A stretch of 64,000 nucleotides of DNA from Heterobilharzia americana. Lineage: Eukaryota > Platyhelminthes > Trematoda > Strigeidida > Schistosomatidae. How positions within the stretch are numbered: position 1 is the stretch's first letter; the number at the start of each line of letters is the position of its first letter. Where the stretch lies: NCBI GenBank assembly GCA_944470555.2, contig OX104134.1, positions 102,232,701 through 102,296,700 of the forward strand. Reading direction: 5' to 3'. This document shows, piece by piece, positions 15,795-27,800 of the stretch. The notes beneath the pieces were generated by a model. That model was given only the letters and a program-made list of their open reading frames with translations, had not been told where the DNA came from and searched no databases. Both the position numbers and the translations under genes were made by a program.

Positions 15795-16216
15795 GATAAC
15801 GTTTCGGATACAATTTATTGGCCGCATTCTTATCAGGTAACTCTACAACTTTGAGACACTTTATATAATGCTAATTTTCCCTCCCTTTTTAGGATGACAG
15901 TGGTAGTAGAATTTCCCCCACATCTGCTACAGGTGCAGAATCGCTTCTGTTGCACTTATTTGGCGTTGATTCGATAAACAAAGATTTGGTTAGCAATCTC
16001 TCCTACCCTACTGTTTGATTGTGTGTAATTTCGTACCCAGCTATAGCCGGGCTTTTTTCTAAAAATATAAACCGTCTAAAATTGGTGGAGCCACCTGATG
16101 TGAATATGGACAATAAATTATATCCTAAACGTTATCCAGCAAATGATAATGTTTCACTGTGTGACACGCGTGATAAACATAATAAAATGGAACTCAGATT
16201 CAGACTTGTTGTTTGA
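15795..16216. mobile_element. Penelope-like element fragment with inverted repeats
   Basis: A ~26-nt sequence at 15801-15826 (AACGTTTCGGATACAATTTA...) recurs inverted at 16108-16133 (...ATAAATTATATCCTAAACG). The same sequence is in the Penelope-like fragment at 25560-25590. The minus strand between them resembles the C-terminal part of that element and the plus strand encodes MDNKLYPKRYPANDN, paralleling [15 protein letters not shown] at 25598 (minus). Penelope-like elements typically carry such terminal repeats in either orientation. Confidence 0.55.
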
Positions 16217-16389
16217 AGATAAGAGGCTGGGAGACTATATTAATCCTTTTCCAGTAGGTTTCTGTGCTTGCCCAATCCCATTTTGAAAGAGTCATTTGAT
16301 GATGCGGGCACCACTTCTTGTGGGAGTCGGTTCCAGGCGTTGACCACTCGACACGAAAACCAGTACTCTGCTGAGAGCATGTCCACACT

Positions 16390-17975
16390 TTACTTTTGTA
16401 GTCTCCTACTATGTCCTCTGAGGTGTTCTGACTTAGTGGGAAGGAAAAGAGAAAAAAGACGAGGTCCGAAGTCATTTCTTAAACTTCTGTATAGCATTAT
16501 TAGGTCTCCCGTCTGACTGAGATGGGACAAAGTGAAGAGGTTCAGCTCCTTGAGTCGGTCTTCATAGGTGAGGCCAGCCATCGTAGGGATCATACGAGTG
16601 GCTGCCCTCTGAACTCTTTCTAGAAGGTCTCAGTCACCTTCCAGACAAGGATTGGTCGCCCGTGTACAGGTTTCTAATTTAGACCTAACTAAGGATGTGT
16701 ATAAGATGGTAAAAATGTCACCACTTAATTTCGTAGGCGTTCTACGTAATGCCCAGAGAGTCATAAAACTCCTGGCTGTCACCAACTGACAGTGAGTCGT
16801 GGGTTACAAGTCACAACTCACGGTGACTTTTAGGTCATTGTGGGTCAGTACTGACGGTAAAGGAGTCTCATCAGTGTCGTAGGTGTTGCTGTGTGTGTGC
16901 CCCAAGCGGATGCCCACACGTTTACCTGCATTGATAGGCAGCAGCCAATTCCCTGACCAGGCAAACATGTTGTTCAGGTCTGCTTGGGGCTCAGGTGTGT
17001 CCTCATCGTCCCTAATTTCACACCGCATTTTTACATCACCAGCGCAGAGGACCATAGAAGATTTAGTGATGTTTGGCAGCTCGTTTATGTATGGGAGAAA
17101 AAGTAGGGGGCCCAGGACTGTAACTTGCGACACCCCACTCTCTACCGACTTCCAAATGGAGAGTTGAGAATTGATCCTTACTCGTTGTCTCCTACCAACA
17201 AGAAACTCACCCATCCATGCTAGTAGACTGCCAGTGATTCCAAAACTTTCCAGTTTCCCAAGCAGCCTTCAATGAGGTACTTCGTCGGACGCCTTACTAA
17301 ATTCAATGAAAATGATATCTACCGGTATCCTTTCATCTTTAGACTTCATCCAACTCTCTCCGGCTGTAAGTGGGTTCTTCAAGCAAGAGAAATTTCTACA
17401 AAAACCGTGCTATGAACGAAACAATAGAGCGTTGCTCTCTTAGTGGACTGTGATGGCTTCCTTCATCACTCTCTCTGGAATTTTTACCGCAGTACTAGTC
17501 AAACTAACCGGTCTGTAATTTGATGGGAGCTGCCTAGAACCTACCCCGTGGATATGTGTGACTAAGGCACCCTTCCAGTCACAGGGGAATGTGCCTTCAT
17601 CGAGGAAAAGTCTAATTGCGGTAGTCGATGGGCTGGCTGCATGGAGCGCAAGCTGTCTGAGCAGCCTTCGGTGCAGCTCATCTGGTCCCGTTGTTAATTT
17701 TTCCATGTTGAGACTACTTAATATCCTGAATGCACAATTGAGATCGCTATCCACAGAGTTTATTCTGCTGGATGTCAGTGCTTCTACTGTTGGATAAATG
17801 TCCAAAGAAGATTCCCATGTGAAGACCTCGGCAAAATATCCCACCATGGCTTCTGTCTTTCCCTATCGTCCTCGATCAAACGGTCATTTTCCGTCTCATT
17901 GATTAGGGCGGTTATATCACGATACATCTTATTTCTATAGTTCATATAGGAAAATAACCTCTTCGGATGTTGCAA
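16390..17975 (-). pseudogene. Reverse transcriptase region of the CR1-like element
   Basis: Blocks in order: NCAFRILSSLNMEKLTTGPD and SNYRPVSLTS (17740-17470), then GEFLVGRRQRVRINSQ, SGVSQVTVLGPLLFLPYINE, the catalytic site, and NNMFAWSGNWLLPINAGK (17214-16804), and last MIPTMAGLTYEDRLKELNLF (16593-16530). The usual P-Q-G-S turn is SQVT and the YADD box reads CAGD, so two catalytic-site hallmarks are lost. Frameshifts separate the blocks. It cannot encode an active polymerase. Confidence 0.88.
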
Positions 17976-18199
17976 TGGAGCTTGGGCAAGACGTGCTTCA
18001 AAGCATATTTGAGACCGGTAGATAGCAGTGAAACATTTATTGAGGGCTTCTTTGCAATGCTACACCACTTCGGGTGTACCGAGGTGGGTAGCAAGATTCT
18101 GACACTCTTTTCGACTTCGCAGCGAGATTCAGACTTCGTGGTTTATCCACGAAGGGCGGTGTTTCTGTCCCCTCAAGGCAGTCCATGGAATGAACGGTT

Positions 18200-19050
18200 G
18201 GGTCACTCGTGCAAAAAATGCCTGAAGGAGCACCGCGCACCTCCAACTGAGGCCTCTGAAATGACTTTCCAGTCCTCCGAAGAGGCTGCCAGGTTAACAG
18301 CTTCCATATTCGATTTCCATAAGTTGGGCCTAGCTAGGGAATCACCCCGGTACAAGACGTCCATTGTGAATCTGCAGATGCTCACAGCGTGATCACCATT
18401 GCCAAAGGTTGATAGGTGCCAGGTGAAGCATACATCATCTGTACATGAGAACAGCAAGTCTAGAACTGACAAAGCATGCGGGTGGTCACATCTGGTTGAT
18501 GTCCTAACGTGCTGTATGAGGGCTAAGGGAATTGATGTTTTCACTAGCCGGTGGTCAAACAAATTACGTGGTGCCTTCGTTGTTAGTCTATCCCAGTCAA
18601 CTGGTGGTGCGCTGAAGTCTCCTACAACCAGACATCGGCATTCATCCGTCCAGACGTTCAGCTTATTCAGGAGGAAGTCTGATGCCTCACAATCAGGGCT
18701 TCAATATATTACGATTACGTTAACATCTTGCCCCTTGCATTTTAGTCGTCAGCGCAGCATTTCACAAGTCCTACTTCATGTGCAGCTGTTTCTATGGCTT
18801 ATACGGTTGCGTTATTCTTGACGTAAAGGATGGCAGTACCATCTTTTAGGGCAAACCTATCACTTCTAAAAGGGACGAATCCTTGTAAGCGTGTTTCATA
18901 GTCACTGATCCAACAGGCGAGCGAAGATTCTGAGATAGCAATGATGTCAGAACCTTCGTTGCTTATCACATTACTGAGCTCGGTCCACTTCTTTAAAAGG
19001 CTGCATCCGCTTGTGTACAAGACAGCGAAACCACCTAAATGAGTTTCTGT
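18200..19050 (-). pseudogene. APE-type endonuclease region of the CR1-like element
   Basis: 19020-18799 contains LLKKWTELSNVISNEGSDII followed by AISESSLACWISDYE, the first endonuclease block (the catalytic E in the usual SETWL is kept as SESSL). 18562-18203 contains a late block with TRCDHPHALSVLDLLFSCTD and a GDHAVS box for the usual SDH motif. Stops and frameshifts interrupt the stretch between them. Confidence 0.8.
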
Positions 19051-19172
19051 CCTGTCTATAGAGGCTTTGACATCATTTGTTGCCGAAACCTCACTACACG
19101 AAAATCCACCACTTTCGGATCTTGCTCTCCCGCTGCTACTCCGTATTTTAGCTCTGCTTCCGCTTCTCGTTC

Positions 19173-20302
19173 CTAGATTCGATGAGCAAGAGCCAAATCC
19201 TTTTGCACGAACACTCCAGATCCTTGAAGTCTGCGAGGATTCTTCATAATCTGATTCCTCTCATCTGCTGGCTTGACCACGACCCTAAGTAGCCGGAGCT
19301 TATTCTCAGTGATGACTGTTTCCTGTTTTCCTATTCTATATATCTTGGGTGGGGTGACTCCTGGCATGTTTCCTGGTAAACGCTTTCTTATCAAACTTCA
19401 CACCTTGCCAAGGTCATGTTCGAAAAGTTTACGTGGTTCTGGGCCCCCACTTTCTTCCACTCTGTGGAAAATTACGGACCTGTCAAGGATCTCTATTTCG
19501 TCTTCGCTATGTAGGGCGATGATAGCTGGTTCGGTTATTGTTATCGGCTTCTTAGTGTGCCATCTAAGCTTAGTTACTTGCCACTCTTCAGAGTCGGGTA
19601 TGCAAGGTTTACTAAAGCCTAGTCCAGTGGCCTTGATACTCAGAGCCTCAGAACTGACTTGCTTCCCATTCTGTGTGATTTTCGTCGGTGACTGGGTTAC
19701 CGAACTGGGTATGACCTGCGGCCTGCGTGGTTCCGTCGTCGGAACTGAGAGCGCCTCACTCCTGCTTCTTTCATTTGAAGTAGACCCAGTCTTAGGGTCA
19801 GCAATTTTCAGACTGGGTCTGCCAGCTGTGGGAATGCGAGGTCCAGAAGATACTGGCTTCACTCCGCATAGTATGGCTTTTTCTAAGTCGCCGTCGGCAA
19901 ACCTAGTAAGTAGTCTACGCACTCGGCTTACAGCTTGTCGTGGGACGTTCTTAAAATTTTGCGCAGCAATCTCTGTGTCAAGGATGCTTTGTCGTTATCA
20001 CTGTCACAGCTATCGGCTTTGACTTTCGACGGTAGTTTTTTAGTTATCATATCTAGAATTGTTTTTGTTTCTTCTAGTAGAGTGCGAATATCCGGGGAGC
20101 ACAATGCACAAAGCCGGGCGCTTCCTGCGTTGCCATACCTTTTATATGCTGAGGGTGTAGGGATTGTGCAGTTATCGCGGAGCCAACTCTTATATTCGCT
20201 ACGCTGCATACCACAGGCCACTGTGAAAGGGCATCCGGCCCCACCACAAGCGTTTTTACGACACTTTTGGCGCACCATGAAGCAGAAACTATAGAAATTC
20301 AC
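19173..20302 (-). pseudogene. ORF1 of the CR1-like element, frameshifted
   Basis: Three consecutive frames (20302-19928, 19922-19398, 19394-19173) give one protein. The N-terminal part has a cysteine-rich zinc-finger-like array: CGGAGCPFTVACG, then RLCALCSPDIRTLLEETK. A proline/serine-rich middle follows, and the end reads IGKQETVITENKLRLLRVVV, as in the nucleic-acid-binding region before the endonuclease in CR1-like elements. A shift at about 19925 and another at about 19396 break it. Confidence 0.78.
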
Positions 20303-20448
20303 CCAGTGAAGGTTCCCGTCTCACTTGAATAGAACGGTATTCTGATTACAGCAAAAATGCAACAGTCTGATGTGTAAACACAAAAAATGACAACAATGTA
20401 GCTGAATGTGAAAAGTCACTCTCCTTTTCAACCACTTGTTCTCTATAC

Positions 20449-20580
20449 CAGATCTATAGCAGATGAGTGACTGGATCTACTGCATCGGAATTCGCCGAAA
20501 ACATGGAACCGTTCCGCAAGACCTAGAGGTGAGCATGAAGAAATCGACTGGTTTAAACGAGCTCGTTAAACTAACATTGA
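20449..20580 (+). repeat. Direct repeat, left copy
   Basis: Starting TATAGCAGATGAGTGACTGG, it aligns with 21452-21575 at roughly 80% by eye, sharing CTACTGCATCGGAAT and GAGCTCGTTAAA-like ends, with the CR1-like 3' fragment lying between the two copies. Confidence 0.6.
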
Positions 20581-20639
20581 AATCACATCCTGAAGAGCCA
20601 TCCTGGGTGCCTTCACCCAGAACTCTTTCTGAAACTCTA

Positions 20640-21350
20640 GAAGACTTACATACGGCCTCACTTAGAGGTCCATAACGTCTTCGCTCCGCCACAGCTGAAA
20701 AGAGGCGCGAACTTGCTGGAGAAAGTCCTGAGGAGAGCCACAGAAGAGGTTGTTGGAATGCAACGAAAACCATATGAGGATAGACTCGAAGACCTAGGTC
20801 TATACTCCATTAGCTATCGAAGGATACGTGGAGACTTAATAATGGCTTACAAAATAATGAGTAACCCAAGTCACCCAAACAGAGGAGTCCTACCGAGTGG
20901 CCACTACGGAGATCCTCGAGGAAACCTCAATAGAATAGCAGACTAGAGGTCAATAACGCATGCGCGTTCACAGTCCTTCTCCCTCCGAGTCTATGGGTAC
21001 TGGAACGCACTGCCAGCAGAGGTGGTCTCCCCCCCCTCAACTGTTGAAAGCTTCAAGAAGAGGCTAGACAGTCATACAGAGGCTCACGGCCTACCCACGC
21101 ATAGTTGGAACACGGAGTGATGTCAAGCCGCCCCAACCAGTTTTCTTTCTGTTGTAGCCATTTAAGCCCTTTTCACCCCTTCCACTTGCCATAAGTCAGC
21201 CTCACTTACCTAAGTTCTTCATACCTTTGCACCCCTACTCACCTTACTTGGGTGTAAGTAGATTACTCCATTAGTTCACTTTTCCTCTCTTCTTTTACTC
21301 ACACAAACACTTTCTAGGTTTTCTCTTCACTATCCCCAACCCTCTCTAGC
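20640..21350 (+). mobile_element. 3' end of a CR1-like element, plus strand
   Basis: The reading LLEKVLRRATEEVVGMQRKP, YEDRLEDLGLYSISYRRIRG and DLIMAYKIMSN (20711-20875), then SLRVYGYWNALPAEVVSPPS and STVESFKKRLDSHTEAHG (20980-21095), is the classic C-terminal end of CR1/jockey-type pol. A stop at 20944-20946 breaks it. A pyrimidine-rich trailer follows. Confidence 0.82.
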
Positions 21351-21451
21351 GACCAGTCCTAACAGCTGTCTGGCAACTCGATATCTGAAGAAGCCAACTG
21401 CACCACAGTCCAAGGCAAACAAACCAACACTTAACTTCCTGTTCTGTAAAT

Positions 21452-21575
21452 CAGAGCTATAGCAGACGAGTGGCTGGACCTACTGCATCGGAATCCGCCA
21501 AAGATCTGGAGCCGTTCGGCAAGACCAAGAAGCGAGCGCGAAGAAATCAAATGGTTTACACAAGCTCGTTAAAAA
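21452..21575 (+). repeat. Direct repeat, right copy
   Basis: Partner of 20449-20580. It starts TATAGCAGACGAGTGGCTGG and lies after the 3' trailer of the CR1-like fragment, so the two copies bracket it. The frame 21470-21688 that runs through it has no recognisable domain. Confidence 0.6.
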
Positions 21576-21792
21576 GATATTGGATATTGAATCCATGGAT
21601 GAAAAGGGAAATCACAAATGCAAAGAAGAAGTGGAACCAAACAAAAAGACTTGATCTAATAATTAGGTGCAAAAGTTTGGAGCTCTGAGTTTCCTATCGT
21701 TGCTGGGAATATGTAGTATTTTGGATTTTGAAACCTTGCATATGATTCTGCGTAGCTTAACAAGTTGCGCCACCGTGATCTAATCTTATTAG

Positions 21793-21861
21793 ATTTATAG
21801 TACACTGACACTTGGCTTGGCATTATATCAAGCCTTCGTTTGGTTTGGTATAGATTTATCT
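21793..21861 (+). CDS. THADA: THADA-like exon, tentative ([16 protein letters not shown])
   Basis: The acceptor CTTATTAG is followed by [20 protein letters not shown]. This resembles the human segment with STSGLAIILFIKTMF. A phase-0 GT lies at 21862 (GTACAA), which is a weak donor, and the frame stays open further to 21902. Phase 0 at 21861 would join the next exon. This is the first recognisable exon; the true start was not found. Confidence 0.4.
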
Positions 21862-24800
21862 GTACAACGTTCTCCGGAAATGTGTGAAATCTATATATAT
21901 CACGGATCTAAATAGTAACTCAACCCCCCTTAGTAGTAGAATGGTTGAGGTGAAAGAGATAAACGTATATCTTCTGTTTTTGTACTATTTTTCCTATAGG
22001 AATTTAGGTCTTCTTTGTTCAAAGGTGATGGGGATGCACTTGATATTCGTAGACTATTGACATTCCTCCTTGGACTCGTATGTTTATTAATCAAGTGGAT
22101 TAATGAGTTATTAGAAACCCTCTCTCTTGAAGCTGGATTTCGGCTGGCATATTATTTCTTATTTCTGCAAAGATGGGCAAGATATTGATGTAATGGGATT
22201 GAATTCACTGATTCTCAACGGTGAGCACACGATTTGTAGTCTAATCCTATTGATAGACACTCCTACGTTTTTGTCTTCGATGGATTTTAAAAAATGCGAC
22301 ATGAAAGGTTGTGTTAGTCCTTTATAACCTTATGAAATATTTAGGAATTGTCGTGGACCAACTCAAACTGATTTGTTTGTTTGGTATGCTTGAATATCTT
22401 CTGCGGAATGATGTGAAGTATAACTATGTGCGCATCAGTGAATTCATTAGTCCTTTCATAATTGATCACCTCAAAACCTATTCATCCGACGTTTTAATAC
22501 AAACTATCGCTTTAGCAAAGTTGTGGTGGACATTCGTCTGTCAGAAAGTCTTTAAAGAGGTAAGTGTTGTAAGTAAGGGATTCATTTTACCATGTTTTTT
22601 TGCGGCTCAGATCTATTGGAGTAGTCAGATTGTATTAGGATTAATGTGTAAGTGAACTAACACGTGAGACATTTGGATGGAATTCGAGGTAGTGATGATT
22701 CAGTAAAACTGTTGGGTACCACTTCTCCGTTTGAAGACATCACATAGCTGATGCTCTTCATTTTTGAGTTTTGTTTTCTAATTGGTGATCAACCTGCAAA
22801 TAATTTCTCCGGAAGTAAGTCCCTATTCGAGATGAAGCGTCTTAAGGGTGTTCTTTGTGATAATTGTACATTTTATAAACTTCTGCAGGCATTTGCGTTG
22901 CGCTTTTTCCATTCTCTGGCTCTTCGTACTTCCACCTTATCTGTTGCTTTCGTAGGCTTGGATGGTATATTCTGATAGGTCTAAAATCGGTATTACGTCT
23001 GATTGTCGACATTTTTTCCGAGTTTACAAACTTTCGTATCTAAAAGTGTGTAACCTTGTCTGTGAAATGCTTCATCTCAGTAAGGAATAGATGCAGCTGA
23101 GTAGTTGTAAGCACGCGTGTCTACTGGGCTGTGAGCCGCATTTATTATGCTTAGTCTTTTTTTCCTTTAAATAAGAAGTGTGATTACCGCCTGATGAAGG
23201 TTTCCAGGCTGCAGTCTGCAACCTAGCTGAAATTGATATTAAAAAAATTAGGTGAGACGGCTCAGAATCGATCGCAGTGACACAGATGCATGTATACCTT
23301 GCTTTCATATCAACTATATCACATTTCGAGAGCATTTTCTTCGTTATTTGCTTTATAGCCTCCTTTCATCCCATGGCTTCTGTTTTTCATTTTCGTTTCC
23401 GTTGTACCATTTTATACCAACTAGTGCGTCCTGATTTTCATCATTCTTCATGCTAGTATGTCTTCGTGTCATATTGGTTTTGTAGCGTAATATATCCTTT
23501 CCATAATCTAGGATTTTATAAGAAGGATTTACGCTTTAGCACTACAGGATTTTCGTGAGGGAATATTAGCACCAGACATTCACTTGGTTTTAGGATGAAA
23601 CAATATAGTTCGGTCATGTTCAAACTATTTAAGACTCACTAAGTACTGCAAGAAACCCCCACTTAAGAGAATTAACAGAAATCTAATTGCATATGAGGAA
23701 CGCAGAAGTTTTCATGAGAAAACTTCGGCACTCACATAACGCCATGCTTTTGATTAACGAAGACTTGGTGGTGGTATTTTGTGCTGCTTTTTTGTTTGTT
23801 TTAAGAGTAAACGAAGATATACTCATTAAATTTGTGAGTTTGTGTTTCCTATTGATTGAAAGACGGTTGGTCTTACTGTTATTTATCTAGAATTTCGATG
23901 CCTCTATAATGAGATGTGCAAAAATAGTCTGCAGATGCGTTTGGCTACATGCTGGGTCAACAAATGGAGTTGTACAGAAATCTGTCCTTGGGTTCTTCGA
24001 GCATGTACTTTGTACATTTTTGACATTGAAAAAGAAAGATTTTTCATTTTTGTACAATTTTAGCGTTCTTATCAATAGCGTGACTACATGTCACTCAATG
24101 AATCCAGCAAACCACTACAAATTGCAGAAAAATTCGCTTCACTGTTTGATTCCTGTTTTGAAGTGCTTGGGAACCGCTAAAGTAAGTCAGATTTATCAGT
24201 TTATCTGTGTAAACTCAGATGCTTATCTACTGGGTTCAGAAAATCTTTTGGATGTAATCCTACTATGAGATTCGTCGTTTGTGGTATTGTTGAGTCCTCT
24301 ATTTAATTCACTTATTGTAATTCTTATTTAAGATCTCCATGATAGGAAAGTATACTAAAAAGAGGATTTTAAAATATAGCATGTAACTTGTTTATATTTA
24401 GCCCAGTTTTTTTCTGGCTCGGCAACTCGAAGTCTAGCGAAGTTGTTTTTCTAACCTTTTAAAAGAGCTTTCACTGTAGGTGCTACATTGTTATGGTAGT
24501 CGATCTTACCAGTTCGAATATTCCAGTCTAGTTGGTTGGGGTACTTTTCAGTTGAAGACACCATTCCAGTAAGGTCGGTGATACCGAACGTAACTAGTCT
24601 CAGGCTCCAAATCAAAGGTGTAATACTGGCTCAACTGTAATGGGAACAGTTAAGTATTTTGCAGCGATAACCAGTGGGTATAGACTATCATCATAGGATT
24701 TTGCATTACCGCGTAACGATTTAAGTTACAAGCATGTCCAGCGACAGTACTTTCCCATCTTTAAAGGGAGCTTTATAAAATTGATTCTAAAAGTAACTTA

Positions 24801-27800
24801 TATTCCGTCCAGCACATTGTCATTGAACCACTGAGTCGACATCCAATGATCCATATTTCTTACCTCTTTTAGTTCAAGAATGACCAAATTGGACGTTAGG
24901 ACAGATATTCAGCGACATCATTTTATGGAGGTTGCACTATATCGTAAACTGAGAGAAGTAGGAAATGTAGACTGATGGATCCCAGTCCAGTGGGTCAATG
25001 GTAACGTGCTGGCCGCGAAACCTGAAGGTCCTGCTTTCGATCCCCGTGAAGACCATGAGTGCTCACTGCTGAGAAGTCCCATACTGGCACGAAACAGCTG
25101 TTCAGTGCTCCCAAGTTCCGAGTAGTTCTCCAACTGATATAATTCTATTGGCTAGACTCCGTCGTAACCCTCTTTTTACACAGAGAATGCACTGAGTTGT
25201 AATCCAGAGAGCTTCCTTTGTGCGTAGATTTCCTATAGATCGTGGTTCTTTGCACTTAACAACCTAACTTTACTATTTTCTCAGCTAATTCTATTTTCGT
25301 AGTTAACCTAATCGAGACTGCATGACTTTATATGTGCATGGGGACTTTTAGTATCTTTCTTTATTATGATCAGCATATCATCGACATGTCTCCACCAACT
25401 TTTGATTGAGGATGTGTATGATTTTAGGGCGTTGAAGGGAAAAAAATCAATAGGATGTTCGAATCCAGAAAAGCCTGGAAATAGCGTAGACCACTGTAAA
25501 CATAATTCCATTTTATTTGATTTACTACATGCATTACACGGTAAAACGGTATTGTTTATTGGATTACGTTTCGGACATAATTTATTGTCCATAGTCATAT
25601 CAAGATAACTACCGTTTCCTTGCCTTCTCTGTGATATGGGTAGTAGGATTTTCCATATATCCGGAACTGGTGCTGAGTTACTCCTGTTGCATGTACTGGG
25701 TATTTATTCGATGAAGAAAGATTCACTCCATTCTGCTGTGTTAGTTTTTAGGGTTTTCACCTTGTCCCATCCTATTGTATGGTTGTGTGTAATCTCATGG
25801 GTAGCTATGGCCGAGCTTTTTTCTAAATTCTTACTAGGATCTACCAATTCTGACTTAGCTAATTTTTTGTGCTTGTATAGCATAATGGGATCAATAGGAT
25901 CTTTTAACCTACGAAGCTTATTCCTAAGTGAGCTTATACAGAACACAAATTGAAGTCGTTTTTATAAAACGGTTGGCTTCAACCGGTTCGAAGCAGAAAT
26001 CTCTGATGCTGCACAAAACTATGTACTTCACTGGATAACCAATAATGATTCAATTTATTTGAGGTGTTGGGAAGCCATACTTCGTGAACTCTGTATGTCC
26101 CCTTTCTGATATCTTGCACAATATCCACTTTTTGTGTAAGACGTTTTTGATCAGTCTTGACCTCATGTTTAAGTTTTGAGGACGTTCGGTCAAAGGTAAC
26201 GTTTTTCAGTAACGCCTAGATATGTTTCCGAATTGTCGAAAATTGGTCTATCTTAGTGTAATACAGGAGCTTCGTACTAATATGGATTAGGAATACAGTG
26301 TTCAGTCTTAGTCATCATGCTGCTTTCTGCCGAAATTCCACTTTGACGGCCGGCTGTTTGGCGAATCAAATTTCAGATCTTGTTGGATCTGAACAATGGT
26401 CACTGAGTAGTACTTCTGAAAGTAGTATGATGAAGTGTAACATATTTTATGCCCCACTTCTTTGTATAAATGGGAAATAGCTGTTTTCCTCATTTTCCTT
26501 ACCTTCAAGGTTTCAAGCTATGTATCGTTTTTAGTATGGAGTCTATTACTGGCCACTGATGACAATTGTACGTTGAATTCGGCTTGTGATGTCATAATAA
26601 TGATTATTGATGAACAGAGGTTAGTTTCAAAAGAGATATATTGAAAGCTCTTTATTATGAGAAGTTATTTGCAGCCCATTTGTTTTATTACTCGAAGAAA
26701 ATATTTTCAGTAATTCTGGTCTCCTCATGCTTATTTGGTTTCGTATTTATTTTTAGGGGCTATAAATGCATAATAAATTTTTATACATATTTTTTTTGAA
26801 ATCATTTCCTTAAACCTATTTGAATTTCAAACCTGCGAATAGGCCATGTGTGACCAACCTCGAGTAGATGTCCCTTGGGCTCTGTAGTTAAACACCATCC
26901 CTTCTTTTTCAAGTTCCTCAAGAAGAACTAGCCTTCCACGGTGTGGCAACCCTCACGCTTCCAGTAGTACGCAAGATCTAATCAAGCATAACCGATCCTC
27001 CTTAACTCATAATACTATTATTAAGCCCCTTACACCTTCTCCAATCTCTTCCACGACATTGCGAACGATCGAAACCTCATCCCTAGTCGCCTAATACACC
27101 ACCATCGATTTCATGTAGGAGCTTTCAGCGTGCGAACTCTATGCCAAATCGGACAGCAATCATCACTGACCAAAACTCTGAAATTTCGAACCATGGATGT
27201 ATGCTGTGTTTCTGCGACACGTATCTGGGGACCCAATCGGTAGCTCTCGTGGACTCACTGGTGTAGACATACGATCGAACTGTAGGTCAGAGGATGGGCT
27301 TGTCCTCGAGATACCAGTCAACAGACGTTTATGTGCCGTTCGACTGAATAGATCTGTCAGAACTAGGAAAGGTTGTGAGCCTAAGCGATTCCCGGATATA
27401 TGTTGTGCATGCTGAGTCACCGCGTACCTCGACATGCCCTGTTAGGGGAAGCTGTGTTAGTTAGGCAGAAGGTTCTTGGTGACCAAAACGTGGCACCAGT
27501 CCATGAAGTCCTTGACTTTGTTTAAGCAATGTGGGCAAATGTAAACTACTTGGCTCGGTCCTGTCTGGGTCTTTGTTCCTGTCGTCAATATTTGGAAGTT
27601 TTCGTCTTGTGGTGTGAATTTTTATACATTTATGAGGTAAAAAGGTATTTGGTGTCATCAAATGCGTGTACGTGGCCCTACGATTTGTTGCATAGTTTTG
27701 TCGTCCAGACACTAATTATCACCAATTAACGTTAATTTCTACGTACACTTTCCTTTTAAAGCTAAATATTTTCTTTAGGTTTCGCATGTTGTCTGTAGTA

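Larger units (their letters stand above)
16260..20302 (-). mobile_element. Nearly full-length CR1-like retrotransposon, inactive
   Basis: Read from 20302 down, the parts are collinear: ORF1 (20302-19173), endonuclease (19050-18200), linker and RT (17975-16804), C-terminal region (16593-16390) and a short trailer. The order ORF1, APE endonuclease, RT and the protein style fit the schistosome CR1-like SR1 group. The frame is broken at several points, and the catalytic YADD box is replaced (see the RT entry). 5' and 3' ends are approximate; no target-site duplication was found. Confidence 0.85.

Noticed and set aside
19273..20022. 249-codon plus-strand ORF, the longest open frame in the window
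   Set aside because: It is the antisense shadow of CR1-like ORF1, which has the recognisable zinc-finger-like and C-terminal motifs.
22308..22344. Exon start at 22308 after ATGAAAG
   Set aside because: It keeps phase but has no pyrimidine tract; the acceptor at 22344 joined to the exon at 22115-22220 fits phase and sequence better.
26298..26480. Candidate missing THADA-like exon
   Set aside because: After the acceptor at 26298 the required phase-0 frame stops within 16 codons, and the open frame shows no convincing match.
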